NCBI GenBank assembly: GCA_002315745.1
Contig: DCID01000010.1
Location: 73,606-88,656 of the forward strand
Length of the DNA stretch: 15,051 bases
Direction of reading: 5' to 3'
From: Bacteroidales bacterium UBA1735
Lineage (GTDB): Bacteria; Bacteroidota; Bacteroidia; Bacteroidales; Paludibacteraceae
Shown: positions 1-5,395 of the stretch, in pieces
Position numbering within the stretch: position 1 is the stretch's first letter
How the letters are laid out: every line of letters starts with the position of its first letter
Program-made: the position numbers and the translations under genes
The notes under the pieces: model-generated
Told to the model about the DNA's origin: nothing
Databases searched by the model: none
What the model saw: only the letters and a program-made list of their open reading frames with translations

Positions 1-280
1 ATTTCTTAGTAAATAACTCATCGTGAGTACCAGTGTTAGTTAGCAGGAGTGTGAGGCGATTCTCGTTTTGCTTCCAAACGAGAAGCCAATCATCGTCGAT
101 ATGGCACTCCCAACATCCAGCATATTCATCGCGGAGCATATGAGGATCGTTTTCTTCAGGCACTTTGCCTTCGGCAACTAATTCCTCCACGACAGACCAT
201 AACTCTTCCAAGTCAAGTCCACGCTTTTTACAACGCGCTAAGTCTTGAACAAAACGCTTAGTATATCGAAGTTTATACAT
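1..280 (-). CDS. YafQ-like type II toxin (3' end cut by window edge)
   Basis: RelE/ParE-superfamily endoribonuclease toxin of the YafQ type, expected to cleave mRNA on the ribosome. I translated it by hand from the minus strand. The ATG is at 280-278 and 93 residues are visible with no stop before the window edge. Because the family is about 90-95 residues long, only the last codon or so should be missing. It begins MYKLRYTKRFVQDL. Residues matching the YafQ catalytic set are His47 (DPHML), His60 and Asp64 (CHIDDDW), and His86 in the terminal GTHDELF motif. The ATG shares one base with the stop of the upstream antitoxin gene (TGATG), which indicates translational coupling. The family is confident; activity is inferred. 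Confidence 0.88.
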   Translation of the reverse strand, partial: MYKLRYTKRFVQDLARCKKRGLDLEELWSVVEELVAEGKVPEENDPHMLRDEYAGCWECHIDDDWLLVWKQNENRLTLLLTNTGTHDELFTKK

Positions 281-480
281 CAGGCGAAACGTCTACGAAG
301 ATCATTGACTGATGCGGCTTCGAATACGCGACCAGCCTCGATGTCATCGAGGGCTTCGTCGATGGCATTCTTCTTCTCGATGGAGAAGCCCAATGCCTTG
401 ACGATGGCTCTGAAGCGTTTCGTTTCCACACTTGGAACGTGTACCACTAAACGATTATATGTCTGTACTGTACTTTTCAT
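280..480 (-). CDS. antitoxin paired with YafQ-like toxin
   Basis: Small 66-residue protein directly upstream of the YafQ-like toxin and overlapping it by one base. By position it is the cognate antitoxin, expected to bind and neutralise the toxin and to repress its own promoter. The N-terminal half (QTYNRLVVHVPSVE) could form the DNA-binding strand-helix part. The C-terminal half (DEALDDIEAGRVFEAAS) is acidic and helical, then ends in a basic RRRF stretch, as expected for a toxin-wrapping tail. It looks like the short antitoxins found beside YafQ/RelE toxins in Bacteroidetes, but I cannot assign it firmly to DinJ or RelB. A 14-bp palindrome lies 55-68 bases upstream of the start. Confidence 0.82.
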   Translation of the reverse strand: MKSTVQTYNRLVVHVPSVETKRFRAIVKALGFSIEKKNAIDEALDDIEAGRVFEAASVNDLRRRFA

Positions 481-534
481 TCTTCACTAATACTTTTTCT
501 CTCTTCCTCCCAACACCATACTATACATACGCGT

Positions 535-548
535 GTGCATACATGCAC
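535..548. promoter_or_regulatory. palindrome upstream of the YafQ-type module
   Basis: GTGCAT-AC-ATGCAC is a perfect 6-bp dyad around two bases, in the roughly 107-bp gap between the 214-residue secreted protein gene and the antitoxin. Toxin-antitoxin operons are usually autorepressed through a palindrome near the promoter, so this is a candidate operator. The dyad is seen directly; the operator role is inference. No Bacteroidetes -7 motif (TAnnTTTG) is evident beside it. Confidence 0.35.
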
Positions 549-587
549 GAGGGTGTGCGGGGTAACCAACTATTGAGAACGTGATTA

Positions 588-1232
588 TTACTTGCGAATA
601 ATCACAGCGTCAGCGCTGTTCAGGATAACTTTGTATTGCTCACCAGCGGTCAGAGTAGTCAACTCAACAACCTCGTGCTTAGTAGGAAGAGAAGCGATGT
701 TGATCTTCTCATTACCAGCCATGTCGGTAACAACGAGGCTCTCACCTTGATGTGCCTCAATGATCAGATGACCATATTGGTGGCAGAGAGCTGGCTCGAT
801 AGGATTAACCATCATGCCAGTAATTTCTGCCTGGCTAGCTTGTGCAGTGAAAGTAGTAGTAGCACCCTCAGTTGCCTCAAAGATAGTACCATCTAATAAT
901 TTGATACGGATAGGAGTACCTTCCACATCAGAAGCTTCCAAGGTATAAGAAGTCTTAGCGTCAGTCATCAAGCCAAGCTCGATCTCCTCTAAGTTATTGG
1001 TAGCAAAAAGCTCATACTTATTGCCTGCACTCTTCACGTAGATAGCGATATCACGACCTGTGAAGTTCATAGGAGCGCAAAGGCTTGCAGGATTATCATT
1101 GGTTTCAGCAATAACGATTTCGCACGAAGCGTCGCTGGTTGTTAATGTGAGTGTAGCTTTGGCAGAAAAGTTAGTTGCCATTACATTCATTGTTGCTGCA
1201 ATTGCGAGCAGCGAAAAAATCATCTTTTTCAT
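588..1232 (-). CDS. secreted protein of unknown function, 214 aa
   Basis: I do not recognise a named family. I take the start as the ATG at 1232, giving MKKMIFSLLAIAATMNVMA, a clear signal peptide with basic start, hydrophobic core and an Ala-type cleavage site. The frame is open 45 codons further upstream, but that extension reads through the 39-codon ORF in another frame and would bury the signal peptide. The mature protein is rich in Thr, Ala and beta-type residues. Residues about 61-131 resemble residues 853-925 of the neighbouring 987-residue protein (IYV..YELFAT..., VEG..., EGA...F.A.A). A second GESLVVTDMAGNE segment follows near 163-175, and the protein ends ...AVIIRK, which may be a degenerate C-terminal sorting tail. 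It lies 52 bp after the small ORF and is probably in the same transcript. Confidence 0.78.
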   Translation of the reverse strand: MKKMIFSLLAIAATMNVMATNFSAKATLTLTTSDASCEIVIAETNDNPASLCAPMNFTGRDIAIYVKSAGNKYELFATNNLEEIELGLMTDAKTSYTLEASDVEGTPIRIKLLDGTIFEATEGATTTFTAQASQAEITGMMVNPIEPALCHQYGHLIIEAHQGESLVVTDMAGNEKINIASLPTKHEVVELTTLTAGEQYKVILNSADAVIIRK

Positions 1233-1284
1233 TTTAATAAAATTGTTAATAGTGTTAAAAAGTAATAATAGTTTTCTCGAAATC

Positions 1285-1404
1285 CTACCATGGAAAGTGT
1301 GGATCATCTTCAGGTTTTCCACCTCCGCTGACTTTCTGTAAGACATTTCCTTGCATTTGCAATTCAATGTATTTGCTATCAGGAACTAAATATTCTTTTT
1401 TCAT
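1285..1404 (-). CDS. 39-aa small peptide with Gly-Gly-Gly motif
   Basis: Short ORF found by reading the minus strand: ATG at 1404-1402, stop TAG at 1287-1285, 39 residues. It starts MKKEYLVPDSKYIELQMQGN, continues VLQKVSGGG, and ends KPEDDPHFPW. The layout (MKK plus aromatic/Pro start, an I-E-L-Q stretch, a hydrophobic patch, S-G-G, then an acidic Pro/Trp end) resembles the many short uncharacterised peptides of Bacteroidales. The GG following a hydrophobic helix also recalls double-glycine leader peptides exported by peptidase-containing ABC transporters, but no such transporter is in the window. It sits between the 987-aa gene (50 bp upstream, hairpin between) and the 214-aa secreted protein gene (52 bp downstream). 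Function unknown; coding status is likely but unproven. Confidence 0.6.
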   Translation of the reverse strand: MKKEYLVPDSKYIELQMQGNVLQKVSGGGKPEDDPHFPW

Positions 1405-1420
1405 TGTTTTAGTGATTAAG

Positions 1421-1444
1421 GTTGGGCGGCGTGAACCGCCCAAC
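1421..1444 (-). terminator. GC-rich hairpin after the 987-aa gene
   Basis: GTTGGGCGG and CCGCCCAAC form a perfect 9-bp stem with a 6-base loop, 10 bases past the stop of the large secreted-protein gene. On the minus strand no U-run follows (CTTAATCAC), so it is not a classical intrinsic terminator in that direction. It could be a 3'-end stabiliser or partial terminator separating the 987-aa gene from the small ORF that starts 17 bases after it. Confidence 0.5.
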
Positions 1445-1454
1445 AAAAATTGAT

Positions 1455-4418
1455 TTATTTAACGACTTTCTTGCCATCAACTACGTAAACGCCAGCGGGC
1501 AGGTTGTTCAACATGCTCTTCATGCCTACGAATTGACCAGTAATAGTGTAAACACCATCAGCCTTAGCCTCAGCCTCTACGTTCTCCACAGCCGTTGCTT
1601 GCTCAGCAATCTTGCGAACTTGGAAACGATAAGGATTAGCCTCGTTAGCCTTAGCCTCGAACTCGTATTCAGCACCCTCTACGATAGCAACTTGTTTGTT
1701 GTTAACGAGGTCAACCAATACGAGGTTCTCACCTTGGATCTCGTTGAAGCTAACGGTATATTTACCAGCAGCCTCAGCATTGAAACCGATGAAGGTGTTA
1801 TCTACGTTCTCGGTAGCGAAGATATCATACTCTTGATCAGCATTTACATAAACGCGGATAGCCTCGTTAGGATATTTAGGAGCGTTGTATTTAGCATCGT
1901 TCTCTGCTACTACAGCCTCATCAGCGAAACCAGTAGCGTCAGCAATACGGATGATAGCCTTGGTGAAGTCCTCTTGACGAGCAGGAGCAGTAGGAGCACC
2001 ATTACGGAAGTTCCAAACGAGCTGCTCATAGTTCATGATGTTCGAAGCCACCACCTTATTCTGTTCGTTGCAGAACATAATAGGTTGCATAGGCTCAGCT
2101 TGTGCAAGGGCTTTCAAACCATTACGAGCTTGCCATTGTAATCTGTGGTTAACTTTGTCATAAACATAGGTATAAACAGAACCAACGCAACCAGCAGCTT
2201 CAAGAGCAGCAATCATAGCTGCGGGATCAGCGTTACCAGTCCAAGAGTTAGCAGCAGAAGTCCAACCCTTTAAGATTCTGAACTCATCAGGTTGGGTGTT
2301 ACCCAGCAAGTTACCCGTGAAGGTATATTTGATCTTAGTGCCCTCAGCGTTGTTACTGGTAATACAGTAGATACCGAAGTTCTTGTCGAACTTAGCCAAG
2401 TTAGCAGGATCGTTTACAGAAGGAGAATAGTTGATATATCCAATCTCAGACCAAGCGGTCTCTCTCCATACGTCGAACTTTTGAATAGCGGTGTTGTTAT
2501 CGCTTGTTACGCCAACCATAGAACCAGCTAACATAGGAATACCGAAGATTTGAGTCTCGTGCTCCGATGCAGATTTACCCCAAGCCTTAGAAGTGAAGTT
2601 TACAGTAGCCAATGGGTGACGGTTAGAGTTAACAATAGGGTTGAATAAGAATTGACCCATGTTGTTCTCCTCAGCCTCGATGGTGATGTTACCAACGGTG
2701 TTAGCCACGATACCCATGTCACCATCAACAATCAGACGACCACCAACTTTAACGATGATGTTGGCAGTATCAGCACCCAAAATGAGACGGTTAACAGTCA
2801 AGGTTGCACGATTCTCAACGATTACTTTACCTCCCTCTAAATCGAAGAAACCTACTGTGATGTTGCTACTAATAGTTTGGATCTTATTTTTATCCTTCCA
2901 TTGATAATCCTTACCATCATCTTTTAAATCACCTGTCTCCCAAGTTGGCTTTGTACCAGAGCAAACAACCATCGTACCATCAGCAGTAGTAATAGTATAG
3001 TTGTCACTACTCAAGTATGGCTTAACACTTGTGGTATCCGTGAAGTTACCATTCTCAATCTTAACATCCGTTTCAGTATTGGTAATGATACCACCTTCTT
3101 CACCACCAATGAAAGTACCACCTTGGATCTCAATAACATCGGTAGTAGAAACAACAGCAGTAGTAACCTTATCCTCGATAGCGAAACCAGAGATAGCCTC
3201 TAACTTGGTGTCACCCATGATAGTCACCTTGGTCTCACCAGGATAGCTTGCGTTAGATTCGCAAACGAGTGCGTTACCAGCACCTTCACGATCAGTCTTA
3301 CCAGAAATAGCGGTATAGTTGGGGTTCTCAGACTCAATAACAGCATTATTGATGGTGATATCACCAGCCTTTACATACACACCATTACTACCATGGCAGT
3401 AACCTTCAATAACAGTTTCAGAGTAACCAGCGCAATATAAACCATTACCATTAGAAGTGGTCTCAATCAACGAAGCGCACTCACCAGTCTTACCGATGTT
3501 TACTTTTGGGAAGTTAGCATCTTTCAAAGCTTCAGCACCTACGCCAATGAAGTCACCAGCCCATGCCCAGTTGCACTTATAACCAGTGGTACCATAACCT
3601 TGAGTAGCAGCAGCCGTCTTTGCATCAGCAAATGCTACGCCAGCATCCATGTTCTCGAAGTCATATTGCATACCGAGTTTTGGAGCAGCGGAGTTGTTAC
3701 CAGAAATCTGAACGCCATACTTGTTACCATACGCATAACCATTCATGTTCACTACTACACCGAACGAGCAACCATACTTAAGAGTTTGGGTAGAGAAATC
3801 CTTAGAAGCGCTCTTAGCAACATATTGGTAAGTAGCATAAGGAATAGTTGCAGAACCCGTAACAGCGTTTACGATAATACCTACCTTACCATCAGGAGCA
3901 CTTAACTTAACACCCTCATTTACGTTCAATACGGTGTAGTTCTCAGCAGTAGGATCAGCAGAACCAGTTACGCTGATTACAACGATCTCCGTGCCAGTAG
4001 TTAGGGTAGTAGCAGAGGCACTTGCATAGTAGCCAAATGACCAACTTTTGAAGTTAGCGGTGTTGTTCTTAATCCAACCACCCGTAGCAGGAGCGTCGTT
4101 TTTAATAGTTAAAGTACCTTTCTTTAGGTTAATCATACGACCCTGTTGACGTTTGGTATCACCGATACCTTTGTAATCCTCAGGATTATACGCATACTCG
4201 AGGTTGTGACCGTTCAGGTCAAGGATCATGGCACCATCAATCTCAATGTCAAGAGGTGCAGCAATTGTGAAGATTTCGCCAGAACCACCTAATTGAATGG
4301 TAGCACCAGCAGCGATAGCGCTACGCAAAGCAGCTTCATCGTTAACAACGACAGCCTTTGCGTTTGTGCTTACTAAGAGCGCAGCTCCCATCAGCACGAT
4401 TGAAAATAACTTTTTCAT
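1455..4418 (-). CDS. large secreted beta-helix protein with type IX-like C-terminal tail
   Basis: 987 residues. It starts MKKLFSIVLMGAALLVSTNA, a clear signal peptide. From about residue 25 it has repeated short beta-type turns (AALRSAIAAGATIQL, ILDLNGHNLEY, TLTIKN, VIEGYCHGSNGVYV, IEIQGGTFIGGEEGG, VKIENGNF) typical of right-handed parallel beta-helix (pectate-lyase-like) surface proteins, to about residue 480. The middle (about 500-840) has further beta-rich sequence including YTFTGNLLGN. Residues 853-925 form a module shared with the 214-aa neighbour. The last 33 residues (GVYTITGQ ... LPAGVYVVDGKKVVK) match the general pattern of type IX secretion C-terminal sorting domains. I infer export through Sec, then outer-membrane translocation to the surface or medium. 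No catalytic motif is visible, so adhesin or structural roles are as likely as an enzyme. Confidence 0.85.
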   Translation of the reverse strand: MKKLFSIVLMGAALLVSTNAKAVVVNDEAALRSAIAAGATIQLGGSGEIFTIAAPLDIEIDGAMILDLNGHNLEYAYNPEDYKGIGDTKRQQGRMINLKKGTLTIKNDAPATGGWIKNNTANFKSWSFGYYASASATTLTTGTEIVVISVTGSADPTAENYTVLNVNEGVKLSAPDGKVGIIVNAVTGSATIPYATYQYVAKSASKDFSTQTLKYGCSFGVVVNMNGYAYGNKYGVQISGNNSAAPKLGMQYDFENMDAGVAFADAKTAAATQGYGTTGYKCNWAWAGDFIGVGAEALKDANFPKVNIGKTGECASLIETTSNGNGLYCAGYSETVIEGYCHGSNGVYVKAGDITINNAVIESENPNYTAISGKTDREGAGNALVCESNASYPGETKVTIMGDTKLEAISGFAIEDKVTTAVVSTTDVIEIQGGTFIGGEEGGIITNTETDVKIENGNFTDTTSVKPYLSSDNYTITTADGTMVVCSGTKPTWETGDLKDDGKDYQWKDKNKIQTISSNITVGFFDLEGGKVIVENRATLTVNRLILGADTANIIVKVGGRLIVDGDMGIVANTVGNITIEAEENNMGQFLFNPIVNSNRHPLATVNFTSKAWGKSASEHETQIFGIPMLAGSMVGVTSDNNTAIQKFDVWRETAWSEIGYINYSPSVNDPANLAKFDKNFGIYCITSNNAEGTKIKYTFTGNLLGNTQPDEFRILKGWTSAANSWTGNADPAAMIAALEAAGCVGSVYTYVYDKVNHRLQWQARNGLKALAQAEPMQPIMFCNEQNKVVASNIMNYEQLVWNFRNGAPTAPARQEDFTKAIIRIADATGFADEAVVAENDAKYNAPKYPNEAIRVYVNADQEYDIFATENVDNTFIGFNAEAAGKYTVSFNEIQGENLVLVDLVNNKQVAIVEGAEYEFEAKANEANPYRFQVRKIAEQATAVENVEAEAKADGVYTITGQFVGMKSMLNNLPAGVYVVDGKKVVK

Positions 4419-4449
4419 TTTTGTTTTGTTTTTTTTAAAAATTGATTAA

Positions 4450-4479
4450 TCTAATAATGTTTGTAGCTTCTAATAATGT
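4450..4479. repeat. 11-bp direct repeat at the yoeB 3' end
   Basis: TCTAATAATGT occurs at 4450-4460 and again at 4469-4479, a 19-bp spacing. The second copy contains the stop codon of the YoeB-like toxin gene (TAG at 4472-4470). The first copy lies in the leader of the 987-aa gene. It may be a duplication scar or a coincidence in A/T-rich sequence. Confidence 0.5.
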
Positions 4480-4745
4480 CCCTTCATGGAAACAATGGTT
4501 ACTACGTGTAGTTGGTCATCTATTCGATATAGCAATCGGTGCTCAGTATTTATCCTTCTGCTCATGTACCCTGCCAAATCACCTTTCAACTTCTCGGGCT
4601 TGCCCGTTCCCGTCTCAGGATGCTGTTCCAATTCCATTAACAGCGATGTAATCTTGCGCTGGATTGATACATCTCCTAACCGTTTGAAGAATTCAATATC
4701 TTCTACAGCCTTGTCCTTGTATACCAACGTATAAACTACTTCCAT
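4470..4745 (-). CDS. YoeB-like type II toxin (ribosome-dependent mRNA endonuclease)
   Basis: 91 residues, close to the roughly 85-residue YoeB/Txe family length. Diagnostic segments are GTGKPEKLKGDLAGYMSRRI (residues 45-64), EHRLLYRI, and the C-terminal GHY. YoeB's catalytic set maps to Glu51 (KPEKLK), Arg63 or Arg64 (SRRI), and the terminal His90-Tyr91. YoeB toxins bind the 70S ribosome A site and cleave mRNA at translated codons. The ATG (4745-4743) lies inside the last codons of the upstream antitoxin gene, a 10-base overlap indicating coupled translation. All key residues are present, so the toxin looks intact. Assignment is confident. Confidence 0.93.
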   Translation of the reverse strand: MEVVYTLVYKDKAVEDIEFFKRLGDVSIQRKITSLLMELEQHPETGTGKPEKLKGDLAGYMSRRINTEHRLLYRIDDQLHVVTIVSMKGHY

Positions 4746-4915
4746 AGTTCATCAATTGCTAAACGACAAGAGTTACCTTTCTCCGCAGCACGTACCATCT
4801 TCACATATTCAGGATCGTACTTTTCCGTCTCCTCCACTTCAAATTCCTTAGACAATCGCATTGCTTGTATGAGCGATTGCGCAAATAAACTTGCGGGATT
4901 AAACTTAATAGTCAT
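4736..4915 (-). CDS. antitoxin paired with YoeB-like toxin
   Basis: 59 residues from the ATG at 4915 (MTIKFNPASLFAQSLIQAMR). An in-frame ATG at 4936 would give 66 residues by adding MEVERQI. I prefer the shorter form because the purine stretch AGAAAGA sits just before its ATG and because basic-hydrophobic MTIKF resembles related short antitoxins. Position and overlap with yoeB make it the cognate antitoxin. It is shorter than classical YefM (about 80 residues) and I do not see a Phd/YefM fold. The N-terminal KFNPAS...AQSLIQAM is followed by an acidic, toxin-binding-like segment (KEFEVEETEKYDPEYVKMV). The exact antitoxin family is uncertain. Confidence 0.8.
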   Translation of the reverse strand: MTIKFNPASLFAQSLIQAMRLSKEFEVEETEKYDPEYVKMVRAAEKGNSCRLAIDELWK

Positions 4916-5041
4916 TATTTGTCTTTCTACTTCCATGACTAAATCAATCGTTTGGGTTAATAATAAAATAAATTAATTAGTCTCTTTTTTACAAGATCAA
5001 GTGTCGATAAACATCGTCTTGCGCTTGGTCATGCATCGTCT

Positions 5042-5056
5042 GGAAAGATTCTTTCC
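5042..5056. promoter_or_regulatory. 15-bp palindrome in the YoeB-module leader
   Basis: GGAAAGA-T-TCTTTCC is a perfect 7-bp dyad around one base, between the promoter at 5217-5248 and the antitoxin start. The loop is too small for a full RNA hairpin, so a dimeric protein-binding site is more natural. It is a candidate operator for the toxin-antitoxin complex; this role is inference. Confidence 0.35.
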
Positions 5057-5168
5057 TTTCAATGAGGATCAAAATAAAAAAATTCGGGTTAATGGTTCAC
5101 TGTCTGGTTCGTAATAATGCTTTGTTTAAAAGTTTTGTATTATGTTTACAATTATCTTGTTCTATACG

Positions 5169-5183
5169 CGCACGTAATGTGCG
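5169..5183 (-). other. CG-rich hairpin near the predicted transcript start
   Basis: CGCAC-GTAAT-GTGCG forms a 5-bp stem, and the adjoining GCGCGTGCG offers competing pairings with the same left arm. It lies about 30-45 bases after the transcription start predicted from the promoter at 5217-5248, so it would be at the 5' end of the leader RNA. Any role is unknown. Confidence 0.3.
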
Positions 5184-5216
5184 TTGCGCGTGCGAGGAAA
5201 ATATACTAACACGGCG

Positions 5217-5248
5217 CAAAAGTACTGCTTTTTTTTGATATATGCAAC
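5217..5248 (-). promoter_or_regulatory. Bacteroidetes housekeeping-type promoter
   Basis: On the minus strand TACTTTTG (5224-5217) matches the Bacteroidetes -7 consensus TAnnTTTG exactly. GTTG (5248-5245) lies 20 bases upstream, matching the -33 TTTG/TTG element at the usual spacing. Upstream are A and T tracts (5249-5275) that could act as an UP-like element; they form an inverted repeat AACTTTTTT/AAAAAAGTT (5246-5254, 5269-5277). Transcription would start near 5210 and run toward the YoeB-type antitoxin-toxin pair. Confidence 0.7.
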
Positions 5249-5290
5249 TTTTTTCGCAAAAAAATGCAAAAAAAGTTGATTTTTGTGCAG

Positions 5291-5308
5291 CAAAGGGCAC
5301 AAAGACGG
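5291..5308. repeat. TTTGTG-type repeat, partial copy
   Basis: CAAAGGGCACAAAGACGG. In the opposite orientation it shares GTCTTTGTG-NN-CTTTG with the two inverted copies bracketing the GxxExxY gene (6915-6942 and 7406-7433). It abuts the CTAG array at 5310-5358, so two repeat families lie side by side. Confidence 0.55.
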
Positions 5309-5309
5309 G

Positions 5310-5358
5310 GTAGAAGTCCTAGAAATCCTAGATGTCCTAGATGTCCTAGAAAGCCTAG
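5310..5358. repeat. CTAG 9-bp tandem array (noncoding copy)
   Basis: CTAG starts at 5319, 5328, 5337, 5346 and 5355, exactly 9 bp apart, with a degenerate GTAG unit at 5310. The unit is close to TCCTAGATG or TCCTAGAAN. It lies 37 bp after the protease stop codon and is not part of any gene I accept. The same unit occurs in two arrays inside ispH. Confidence 0.9.
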
Positions 5359-5395
5359 GAAGGAAAAGATAGCTTGTGCAGGTCGCTTTGAGGAA

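Larger units (their letters stand above)
4937..5395. other. 459-bp gene-free stretch between antitoxin and protease
   Basis: No convincing gene. Reading in the minus (transcript) direction it holds: the end of the protease 3' region with a CTAG array (5310-5358), a TTTGTG-type motif (5291-5308), a strong Bacteroidetes promoter (5217-5248), a hairpin-prone CG-rich stretch (5167-5194), a 15-bp palindrome (5042-5056), and an A/T-rich leader of roughly 270-300 bases to the antitoxin start. Open frames crossing it are low-complexity translations of the repeats. Confidence 0.7.

Noticed and set aside
1233..1367. N-terminal extension of the 214-aa protein to an ATG at 1367
   Set aside because: It would place 45 residues before a clear signal peptide and overlap the small ORF in another frame.
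1422..2141. 239-codon plus-strand open frame
   Set aside because: It lies antisense to the 987-aa gene, whose signal peptide, beta-helix and tail are convincing. The plus-strand translation is Ser/Leu-rich with no domain.
4983..5030. 15-codon ORF (MHDQAQDDVYRHLIL) in the YoeB-module leader
   Set aside because: Too short, no recognisable features, and a competing frame reads differently; not enough support to call it a gene.
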